Shown piece after piece: positions 1 to 8,323 of a DNA stretch of 64,000 nucleotides (positions are counted from its first letter, which is position 1; each line of letters begins with the position of its first letter). The translations under genes were made by a program, and so were the position numbers. Source of the stretch: Elymus sibiricus (taxonomy: Eukaryota; Streptophyta; Magnoliopsida; Poales; Poaceae); assembly GCA_039707655.1 (NCBI GenBank), contig CM077676.1, forward strand, positions 192,320,936 through 192,384,935, given 5' to 3'. Under the pieces are notes generated by a model. The model made no database searches and was not told the DNA's origin. It worked only from the letters and a program-made list of their open reading frames with translations.

Positions 1-1172
1 GTCGTCGCTACCGCGACGACGTCCGCCTCGACTCGCGTATCCCTAAGATGGACAGGGTGGCAGTGGTGTCATGTGCTCGTCTCGGCGTCCGTCGTCGCTA
101 CCACGACGACGTCTGCCTCGACTCGCGTAACCCTAAGATAGACAGGGTGGCGGTGTTGTCACGTGCTCGTCTCGGCGTCCGTCGTCGCTACCGCGACGAC
201 GTCCGCCTCGACTCGCGTAACCCTAAGTTAGACAGGGTGGCATTGGTGTCACGTGCTCGTCTCTACGTCCGTCGTCGCTACCGCGACGACGTCCGCCTCG
301 ACTCGCTTAACCCTAAGTTAAACAGGGTGGCGGTGGTGTCACGTGCTCGTCTCGGCGTCCGTCGTCGCTACCGCGACGACGTCCGCCTCGACTCGCGTAA
401 CGCTAAGATAGACAGGGTGGCGGTGGTGTCATGTGCTCGTCTCGGCGTCCGTCGTCGCTACCGCGACGACGTTCGCCTCGACTCGCATAACGCTAAGATA
501 GATAGGGTGGCGGTGCTGTCACGTGCTCGTCTCGGCGTCCGTCGTCGCTACCGCGACGACGTCCGCCTCGACACGCGTAACCCTAAGTTAGACAGGGTGG
601 CGGTGGTGTCACGTGCTCGTCTCGGCGTCCGCCTCGACTCGCGTAACCCTAAGTTAGACAGGGTGGCATTGGTGTCACGTGCTCGTCTCGGCGTCCGTCG
701 TCGCTACCGCGACGACGTCCGCCTCGACTCGCTTAACCCTAAGTTAGACAGGGTGGCGGTGGTGTCACGTGCTCGTCTCGGCGTCCGTCGTCGCTACCGC
801 GACGACGTACGCCTCGACTCGCGTAACGCTAAGATAGACAGGGTGGCGGTGGTGTCATGTGCTTGTCTTGGCGTCCGTCGTCGCTACCGCGACGACGTTC
901 GCCTCGACTCGCGTAACGCTAAGATAGATAGGGTGGCGGTGGTGTCACATGCTCATCTCGGCGTCCGTCGTCGCTACCGCAAAGACGTCCGCCTCGACTC
1001 GCGTAACCCTAAGTTAGACAGGGTGGCAGTGGTGTCACGTGCTCGTCTCGACGTCTGCCTCGACTCGCGTAACCCTAAGTTAGACAGGGTGGCGGTGGTG
1101 TCACGTGCTCGTCTCGGCGTCCGTCGTCGCTACCGCGACGATGTCCGCCTCGACTCGTTAACCCTAAGTTAA
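1..1172 (+). repeat. Left-flank module 1 (partial, about 13.6 monomers)
   Basis: The module begins mid-monomer at the window edge and ends with an 89-bp CTCGTTAACCC unit. Two 66-bp units lie near 625 and 1050. The first has the junction GGCGTCCGCCTCG and the second GACGTCTGCC, so the two differ at the deletion junction. Many monomers carry private variants such as CTCTACGTCC near 265 and CGTACGCC near 808. It does not match any a-h module end to end. Confidence 0.85.
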
Positions 1173-2047
1173 AAAGGGTGGCGGTGAAGTCACGTGCTCG
1201 TCTCGGCGTCCGTCATCGCTACCGCGACGATGTCAGCCTCGACTCGCGTAACCCTAATTTAGACAGGGTGGCGGTGGTGTCACGTGCTCGTCTCGGCGTC
1301 CGTCGTCGCTACCGCGACGACGTCCGCCTCGACACGCGTAACCCTAAGTTAGACAGGGTGGCGGTGGTGTCACGTGCTCGTCTCGGCGTCCGTCGTCGCT
1401 ACCGCGACGACGTCCGCCTCGACTCGCGTAACCCTAAGATAGCCAGGGTGGCAGTGGTGTCACGTGCTCGTCTAGGCGTCCGTCGTCGCTACCGCGACGA
1501 CGTCTGCCTCGACTCGCGTAACCCTAGGGTAAATAGGGTGGCGTTGGTGTCACGTGCTTGTCTAGGCGTCCGTCGTCGCTACCGCGACGACGTCTGCCTC
1601 GACTCGCGTAACCCTAAGTTAGACAGGGTGGCAGTGTTGTCACGTGCTCGTCTCGGCGTCCGTCGTCGCTACCGAGACGACGTCTGCCTCGACTCGCGTA
1701 ACCCTAAGTTAGCCAGGGTGGCAGTGTTGTCACGTGCTCGTCTCGGCGTCCGTCGTCGCTACCGCGACGACGTCCGCCTCGACTCGCGTAACCCTAAGTT
1801 AGACAGGGAGGCAGTGGTGTCACGTGCTCGTCTCGGCGTCCGTCGTCGCTACCGCGATGACGTCCGCCTCGACTCGCATAACCCTAAGTTAGACAGGGTG
1901 GCAGTGGTGTCACGTGCTCGTCCCGACGTCCGCCTCGACTCACGTAACCCTAAGTTAGACAGGGTGGCGGTGGTGTCACGTGCTCGTCTCGGCGTCCGTC
2001 GTCGCTACCGCGACGACGTCCGCCTCGACTCGTTAACCCTAAGTTAA
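1173..2047 (+). repeat. Left-flank module 2 (10 monomers)
   Basis: The length of 875 bp equals 10 x 90 minus one short unit (24) and one 1-bp deletion. The first monomer has the GTCATCGCTACC / GATGTCAGCC variant seen at the head of f and g modules. The 66-bp unit near 1923 carries TCCCGACGTCCGCC. The module ends CTCGTTAACCC. Confidence 0.87.
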
Positions 2048-2136
2048 ATAGGGTGGCGGTGAAGTCACGTGCTCTTCTCGGCGTCCGTCATCGCTACCGC
2101 GACGATGTCAGCCTCGACTCGCGTAACCCTAATTTA

Positions 2137-2261
2137 GACAGGGTGGCGGTGGTGTCACGTGCTCGTCTCGGCGTCCGTCGTCGCTACCGCGACGACGTCC
2201 GCCTCGCCGAGCACGTGACACTCGTCTCGACGTCCGCCTCGACTCGCGTAACCCTAAGTTA
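2137..2261 (+). repeat. 125-bp composite monomer with 14-bp inverted segment
   Basis: Positions 2137-2206 are a normal monomer beginning. At 2208-2221 the bases read CGAGCACGTGACAC, the reverse complement of the monomer's own GTGTCACGTGCTCG. From 2222 the sequence continues as a short-type tail (TCGTCTCGACGTCCGCC). It is the only reverse-oriented repeat material I found. The inverted piece is centred on the palindrome CACGTG, which may explain how it flipped. Confidence 0.85.
2208..2221 (-). repeat. 14-bp inverted monomer fragment
   Basis: CGAGCACGTGACAC is the exact reverse complement of the GTGTCACGTGCTCG found in most monomers. It is flanked on both sides by forward-oriented repeat. No other inverted monomer material was noticed. 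Confidence 0.85.
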
Positions 2262-3652
2262 GACAGGGTGGCGGTGGTGTCACGTGCTCGTCTCGGCGTC
2301 CGTCGTCGCTACCCCAACGACGTTCGCCTCGACTCGCGTAACGCAAAGATAGACAGGGTGGCAGTGGTGTCACGTGCTCGCCTAGGCGTCCATCGTCGCT
2401 ACCGTGACGACGTCCGCCTCGACTCGCGTAACCCTAAGATAGACAGGGTGGCGGTGGTGTCATGTGCTCGTCTCGGCGTCCGTTGTCGCTACTGTGACGA
2501 CGTCCGCCTCGACTCGCGTAACCCTAAGTTAGACAGTGTGGCCGTGGTGTCACGTGCTCGTCTCGGCGTCCGTCGTCGCTATCGCGATGACGTCCGCCTC
2601 GACTCGCGTAACCCTAAAATAGCCAGGGTGGCAGTGGTGTCACGTGCTCGTCTTGGCGTCCCTCGTCGCTACCACGACGACGTCCGCCTCGACTCGCGTA
2701 ACCCTAAGTTAGCTAGGGTGGCAGTGGTGTCACGTGCTCGTCTCGGCGTCCGTCGTCGCTACCGCGACGACGTCCGCCTTGACCCGCGTAACCCTAAGAT
2801 AGACAGGGTGGCGGTGTTGTCACGTGCTCGTCTCGGCGTCCGTCGTCGCTACCGCGACGACGTCCGCCTCGACTCGCTTAACCTTAAGTTAGACAGGGTG
2901 GCGGTGGTGTCACGTGCTCATCTCGGCGTCCGTCGTCGCTACCGCAAAGACGTCCGCCTCGACTCTCGTAACCCTAAGTTAGACAGGGTGGCAGTGGTGT
3001 CACGTGCTCGTTTCGACGTCTGCCTCGACTCGCGTAACCCTAATTTAGACAGGGTGGCGGTGGTGTCACGTGCTCGTCTCGGCGTCCGTCGTCGCTACCG
3101 CGACGATGTCCGCCTCGACTCGCATAACCCTAAGTTAGACAGGGTGGCGGTGGTGTCACGTGCTCGTCTCGGCGTCCGCCGTCGCTACCGCGACGTCGTC
3201 CGCCTTGACACGCGAAACCTAAGATAGACAGGGTGGCGGTGTTGTCACGTGCTCGTCTCGGCGTCTGTCGTCGCTACCGCGACGACGTCCGCCTCGACTC
3301 GCTTAACCCTAAGTTAGACAGGGTAGCGGTGGTGTCACGTGCTCGTCTCGGCGTCCGTCGTCGCTACCGCAACGACGTTCGCCTCGACTCGGGTAGTGCT
3401 AAGATAGATAGGGTGGCGGTGGTGTCACGTGCTCATCTCGGCGTCCGGCGTCGCTACCGCAAAGACGTCCGCCTCGACTCGCGTAACCCTAAGTTAGACA
3501 GGGTGGCAGTGGTGTCACGTGCTCGTCTCGACGTCCGCCTCGACTCGCGTAACCCTAAGTTAGACAAGGTGGCGGTGGTGTCACGTGCTCGTCTCGGCGT
3601 CCGTCGTCGCTACCGCGACGACGTCCGCCTCGACTCGTTAACCCTAAGTTAG

Positions 3653-4707
3653 ATAGGGTGGCGGTGAAGTCACGTGCTCGTCTCGGTGTCCGTCATTGCT
3701 ACCGCGACGATGTCAGCCTCGACTCGCGTAATCCTAATTTAGACAGGGTGGCGGTGGTGTCACGTGCTCGTCTCGGCGTCCGTCGTCGCTACCGCGACGA
3801 CGTCCGCCTCGACACGCGTAACCCTAAGTTAGACAGGGTGGCGGTGGTGTCACGTGCTCGTCTCGGCGTCCGTCGTCGCTACCGCGATGACGTCCGCCTC
3901 GACTCGCGTAACCCTAAGATAGCCAGGGTGGCAGTGGTGTCACGTGCTCGTCTAGGCGTCCGTCGTCGCTACCGCGACGACGTCCCCCTCGACTCGCGTA
4001 ACCCTAGGATAAACAGGGTGGCGGTGGTGTCACTTGCTCGTCTCGGCGTCCGTCGTCGCTACCGCAACGACGTCCGCCTCGACTCGCGTAACCCTAAGTT
4101 AGACAGGGTGGCAGTGGTGTCACGTGCTCGTCTCGGCATCCGTCGTTGCTACCGCGACGACGTCTGCCTCGACTCGCGTAACCCTAAGTTAGCCAGGGTG
4201 GCAGTGTTGTCACGTGCTCGTCTCGGCGTCCGTCGTCGCTACCGCGACGACGTCCGCCTCGACCCGCGTAACCCTAAGATAGACAGGGTGGCAGTGGTGT
4301 CACGTGCTCATCTCGGCGTCCGTCGTCGCTACCGCGACGACGTCCGCCTTGACCCGCGTAACCCTAAGATAGACAGGGTGGCGGTGTTGTCACGTGCTCG
4401 TCTCGGCGTCCGTCGTCGCTACCGCGACGACGTCCGCCTAAACTCGCTTAACCCTAAGTTGGACTGGGTGGCGGTGGTGTCACGTGCTCATCTCGGCGTC
4501 CGTCGTCGCTACCGCAAAGTCGTCCGCCTCGACTCGCGTAACCCTAGGTTAGACAGGGTGGAAGTGGTGTCACGTGCTCGTTTCGACGTCTGCCTCGACT
4601 CGCGTAACCCTAAGTTAGACAGGTGGGCGGTGGTGTCACGTGCTCGTCTCGGCGTCCGTCGTCGCTACCGCGACGACGTCTGCCTCGACTCGCTAACCCT
4701 AAGTTAA
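3653..4707 (+). repeat. Left-flank module 4 (12 monomers), b-type end
   Basis: The length of 1,055 bp equals 12 x 90 minus 24 and 1. It begins with a GTCATTGCTACC / GATGTCAGCC monomer as f modules do. It ends with the series CCTAAACTCGC, TTGGACTGGG, GCAAAGTCG, the 66-bp unit near 4581 and the GACAGGTGGGCGG 89-bp unit. That tail is the same as in modules b and h and leads directly into super-repeat S1. Confidence 0.88.
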
Positions 4708-6998
4708 ATAGGGTGGCGGTGAAGTCACGTGCTCGTCACGGCGTCCGTCATCGCTACCGCGACGACGTCAGCCTCGACTCGCGTAACCCTAATTTAGACA
4801 GGGTGGCGGTGGTGTCACGTGCTCGTCTCGGCGTCCGTCGTCGCTACCGCGACGACGTCCGCCTCGACACGCGTAACCCTACGTTAGACAGGGTGGCGGT
4901 GGTGTCACGTGCTCGTCTCGGCGTCCGTCGTCGCTACCGTGACGACGTCCACATCGACTCGCATAACCCTAAGTTAGACAGGGTGGCGGTGGTGTCACGT
5001 GCTCGTCTCGGCGTCCGCCGTCGCTACCGCGACGTCGTCCGCCTTGACTCGCGTAAACCTAAGATAGACAGGGTGGCGGTGTTGTCACGTGCTCGTCTTG
5101 GCGTCCGTCGTCGCTACCGCGACGACGTCCGCCTCGACTCGCTTAACCCTAAGTTAGACAGGGTAGCGGTGGTGTCACGTGCTCGTCTCGGCGTCCGTCG
5201 TCGCTACCGCGACGACGTTCGCCTCGACTCGCGTAACGCTAAGATAGATAGGGTGGCGGTGGTGTCACGTGCTCATCTCGGCGTCCGTCCTCGCTACTGC
5301 AAAGACGTCCGCCTCGACTCGCGTAACCCTAAGTTAGACAGGGTGGCAGTGGTGTCACGTGCTCGTCTCGACGTCCGCCTCGACTCGCGTAACCCTAAGT
5401 TAGACAGGGTGGCGGTGGTGTCACGTGCTCGTCTCGGCGTCCGTCGTCGCTACCGCGATGACGTCCGCCTCGACTCGCGTAACCCTAAGATAGCCAGGGT
5501 GGCAGTGGTGTCACGTGCTCGTCTAGGCGTCCGTCGTCGCTACCGCGACGACGTCCGCCTCGACTCGCGTAACCCTAGGATAAACAGGGTGGCGGTGGTG
5601 TCACGTGCTCGTCTCGGCATCCGTCATCGCTACCGCGACGACGTCTGCCTCGACTCGCGTAACCCTAAGTTAGACAGGGTGGCAGTGGTGTCACGTGCTC
5701 GTCTCGGCATCCGTCGTCGCTACCGCGACGACGTCTGCCTCGACTCGCGTAACCCTAAGTTGGCCAGGGTGGCAGTGTTGTCACGTGCTCGTCTCGGCGT
5801 CCGTCGTCGCTACCGCGACGACGTCCGCCTCGACTCGCATAACCCTAAGATAGACAGGGTGGCAGTGGTGTCACGTGCTCGTCTCGGCGTCCGTCGTCGG
5901 TACCGCGACGACGTCCGCCTTGACCCGCGTAACCCTAAGATTGACAGAGTGGCGGTGTTGTCACGTGCTCGTCTCGGCGTCCGTCGTCGCTACCGCGACG
6001 ACGTCCCCCTAAACTCGCTTATCCCTAAGTTGGACAGGGTGGCGGTGGTGTCACGTGCTCATCTCGGCGTCCGTCGTCGCTACCGCAAAGACGTCCGCCT
6101 CGACTCGCGTAACCCTAGGTTAGACAGGGTGGAAGTGGTGTCACGTGCTCGTCTCGGCGTCCGTCGTCGCTACCGCGATGACGTCCGCCTCGACTCGCGT
6201 AACCCTAAGATAGCCAGGGTGGCAGTGGTGTCACGTGCTCGTCTAGGCGTCCGTCGTCGCTACCGCGACGACGTCCGCCTCGACTCGCGTAACCCTAGGA
6301 TAAACAGGGTGGCGGTGGTGTCACGTGCTCGTCTCGGCATCCGTCATCGCTACCGCGACGACGTCCGCCTCGACTCGCGTAACCCTAAGTTAGACAGGGT
6401 GGCAGTGGTGTCACGTGCTCGTCTCGGCATCCGTCGTCGCTACCGCGACGACGTCTGCCTCGACTCGCGTAACCCTAAGTTGGCCAGGGTGGCAGTGTTG
6501 TCACGTGCTCGTCTCGGCGTCCGTCGTCGCTACCGCGACGACGTCCGCCTCGACTCGCATAACCCTAAGATAGACAGGGTGGCAGTGGTGTCACGTGCTC
6601 GTCTCGGCGTCCGTCGTCGGTACCGCGACGACGTCCGCCTTGACCCGCGTAACCCTAAGATTGACAGAGTGGCGGTGTTGTCACGTGCTCGTCTCGGCGT
6701 CCGTCGTCGCTACCGCGACGACGTCCCCCTAAACTCGCTTATCCCTAAGTTGGACAGGGTGGCGGTGGTGTCACGTGCTCATCTCGGCGTCCGTCGTCGC
6801 TACCGCAAAGACGTCCGCCTCGACTCGCGTAACCCTAGGTTAGACAGGGTGGAAGTGGTGTCACGTGCTCGTTTCGACGTCTGCCTCGACTCGCGTAACC
6901 CTAAGTTAGACAGGGTGGCGGTGGTGTCACGTGCTCGTCTCGGCGTCCGTCGTCGCTACCGCGACGACGTCTGCCTCGACTCGCTAACCCTAAGTTAA
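4708..6998 (+). repeat. Module a of S1 (26 monomers, internal duplication)
   Basis: The head monomer has GCTCGTCACGGCGTCCGTC. Distinctive units are GACGTCGTCCGCCTTG near 5031, CGTCCTCGCTACTGC near 5287 and CGTCGGTACCGCG near 5895 and 6615. The other a modules have 18 monomers; the extra eight are the 720-bp tandem duplication. It ends with a 66-bp unit and an 89-bp CTCGCTAACCC unit. Confidence 0.88.
5415..6854 (+). repeat. 720-bp tandem duplication (8 monomers, two copies)
   Basis: Copy 1 is about 5415-6134 and copy 2 about 6135-6854. The breakpoint can lie anywhere in the following 38 bp, because the flanks match there: they differ at 5413/6133 and 6153/6873. Inside, I see almost no differences; one is GTCTGCC at 5643-5649 against GTCCGCC at 6363-6369. 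The other a modules (20835 and 47358) have a single copy, so the duplication is private to S1. Confidence 0.9.
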
Positions 6999-7644
6999 AC
7001 AGGGTGGCGGTGGTGTCACGTGCTCGTCTGGGCGTCCGTCGTCGCTACCGCGACGACGTCCGCCTCGACACGCGTAACCCTACGTTAGACAGGGTGGCGG
7101 TGGTGTCGCGTGCTCGTCTCGGCGTCCGTCGTCGCTACCGCGACGACGTCCGCCTCGACTCGCGTAATCCAAAGATAGACAGGGTGGCGGTGGTGTCACG
7201 TGCTCGTCTCGGCGTCCGTCGTCGCTACCGCGATGACGTCCGCCTCGACTCGCGTAACACTAAGATAGCCAGGGTGGCAGTGGTGTCACGTGCTCGTCTA
7301 GGCGTCTGTCGTCGCTACCGCGATGACGTCCGCCTCGACTCGCGTAATCCAAAGATAGACAGGGTGGCGGTGGTGTCACGTGCTCGTCTCGGCGTCCGTC
7401 GTCGCTACCGCGATGACGTCCGCCTCGACTCGCATAACCCTAAGTTAGACAGGGTGGCGGTGGTGTCACGTGCTCGTCTCGGCGTCCGCCGTCGCTACCG
7501 CGACGACGTCCGCCTCGACTCGCGTAACCCTAAGATAGACAGGGTGGCCGTGGTGTCACGTGCTCGTCTAGGCGTCCGTCGTCGCTACCGCGACGACGTC
7601 CGCCTCGACACGTGTAACCCTAAGTTAGACAGGGTGGCGGTGGT

Positions 7645-7652
7645 GTCACGTG
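7645..7652. promoter_or_regulatory. GTCACGTG box (exemplar), repeated in most monomers
   Basis: The octamer contains the palindrome CACGTG. It fits the yeast centromere element CDEI (RTCACRTG, bound by Cbf1) and is also the core of E-box and plant G-box sites. Nearly every monomer has it; some carry CATGTG or CGCGTG instead. Whether any protein binds it here is unknown, and a GC-rich repeat would contain some such site by chance. Confidence 0.4.
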
Positions 7653-7660
7653 CTCGTCTC

Positions 7661-7694
7661 GGCGTCCGTCGTCGCTACCGCGACGACGTCCGCC
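7661..7694. repeat. Dyad/hairpin inside each monomer (exemplar)
   Basis: CGTCGTCGC (7667-7675) and GCGACGACG (7680-7688) are exact reverse complements around a TACC loop. Beyond a 2+2 base internal mismatch, GGCG (7661-7664) pairs with CGCC (7691-7694). A 13-bp imperfect stem can therefore form on either strand. The same dyad is present in almost every full-length monomer. It is weakened in monomers with GCAAAGACG in the right arm or GTCATCGC in the left arm, and absent from the 66-bp class. Dyad symmetry is a known property of many centromeric satellites; any role here is inference. Confidence 0.9.
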
Positions 7695-8167
7695 TCGACT
7701 CGCGTAACCCTAAGATAGCCAGGGTGGCAGTGGTGTCACGTGCTCGTCTAGGCGTCCGTCGTCGCTACCGCGACGACGTCCGCCTCGACTCGCGTAACCC
7801 TAGGATAAACAGGGTGGCGGTGGTGTCACGTGCTCGTCTCGGCGTCCGTCGTCGCTACCGCGACGACGTCCGCCTCGACCCGCGTAACCCTAAGAGAGAC
7901 AGGGTGGCAGTGGTGTCACGTGCTCGTCTCGGCGTCCGTCGTCGCTACCGCGACGACGTCCGCCTTGACCCGCGTAACCCTAAGATAGACAGGGTGGCGG
8001 TGTTGTCACGTGCTCGTCTCGGCGTCCGTCGTCGCTACCGCGACGACGTCCGCCTAAACTCGCTTAACCCTAAGTTGGACTGGGTGGCGGTGGTGTCACG
8101 TGCTCATCTCGGCGTCCGTCGTCGCTACCGCAAAGTCGTCCGCCTCGACTCGCGTAACCCTAGGTTA

Positions 8168-8233
8168 GACAGGGTGGAAGTGGTGTCACGTGCTCGTTTC
8201 GACGTCTGCCTCGACTCGCGTAACCCTAAGTTA
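8168..8233 (+). repeat. Representative 66-bp short monomer (hairpin deleted)
   Basis: This unit lacks 24 bp compared with the 90-bp form. It runs from the GTCACGTG box through CGTTTCGACGTCTGCC directly to the TAACCCTAA tail. The missing segment contains both stem arms and the loop. Short homology (ggCGTCC / gaCGTCC, with CG at the breakpoint) flanks the deletion, so slippage across the hairpin could have produced it. About 57 units of this class occur in the window, nearly always as the penultimate monomer of a module or at fixed internal places. Confidence 0.93.
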
Positions 8234-8322
8234 GACAGGTGGGCGGTGGTGTCACGTGCTCGTCTCGGCGTCCGTCGTCGCTACCGCGACGACGTCTGCC
8301 TCGACTCGCTAACCCTAAGTTA
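8234..8322 (+). repeat. Representative 89-bp module-terminal monomer
   Basis: The unit carries CTCGCTAACCC where other monomers have CTCGCGTAACCC, a 1-bp deletion. In the forward frame this places a TAA at the monomer join (8321-8323). This copy also has the variant GACAGGTGGGCGG at its start, shared by the ends of b-type and h-type modules. About 37 units with the 1-bp deletion occur, as CTCGCTAA or CTCGTTAA, and they mark module ends throughout the window. Confidence 0.93.
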
Positions 8323-8323
8323 A

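Larger units (their letters stand above)
2048..3652 (+). repeat. Left-flank module 3, disturbed, with inverted fragment
   Basis: The 1,605 bp resolve into one 125-bp composite monomer (2137-2261) plus 17 other monomers: two 66-bp units (near 3011 and 3526), one private 89-bp unit (deletion near 3214, CGCGAAACC) and the terminal 89-bp unit. It holds many singleton variants, such as CCCCAACGACG near 2312, CTACTGTGACG near 2490 and CCTCGTCGCTACCACG near 2660. This is the most diverged stretch of the window. Confidence 0.85.
7628..7717 (+). repeat. Representative 90-bp monomer (consensus type)
   Basis: This copy matches the commonest form. Landmarks are GACAGGGTGG at 7628-7637, GTCACGTG at 7645-7652, the hairpin dyad at 7661-7694, TAACCCTAA at 7705-7713, and a variable tail AAGATA or AAGTTA. 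Read in the forward frame from GAC it encodes 30 residues without a stop (D-R-V-A-V-V-S-R... to N-P-K-I/L). The other two forward frames and all three reverse frames contain stops in the consensus. Recurrent variant sites are GCAGTG/GCGGTG, the tail (AAGTTA, AAGATA, AGGATA, AATTTA), CGACGAC/CGATGAC, GTCGTC/GTCATC and CTCGTC/CTCATC. Confidence 0.95.
6999..8323 (+). repeat. Module b of S1 (15 monomers)
   Basis: The head monomer has CGTCTGGGCGTCC. Diagnostic units are CTACGTTAGAC near 7080, AACACTAAGATAGCC near 7256, AAGAGAGACAGGG near 7893, CCTAAACTCGC near 8053 and TTGGACTGGG near 8073. It ends with the 66-bp unit 8168-8233 and the 89-bp unit 8234-8322. A monomer near 7340 reads AATCCAAAGATAG where S2 and S3 have AACCCTAGGATAAAC, which suggests local conversion from an earlier monomer of this module. 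Confidence 0.88.

Noticed and set aside
4623..4707. ATG starts in GACAGGTGGGCGG monomers as real gene starts
   Set aside because: These starts (reading M-G-G-G) are GTG codons created by the GGTGGG variant. They merely open the alternative frame before the 1-bp deletion restores the usual one.
7661..7694. Rho-independent terminator or attenuator
   Set aside because: The stem-loop has no following T-run and recurs about every 90 bp. It is part of the satellite.
7705..7713. Interstitial telomere tract
   Set aside because: Only nine bases match in each monomer and they are never in tandem, so this is not a telomere array. It is kept only as a low-weight observation.
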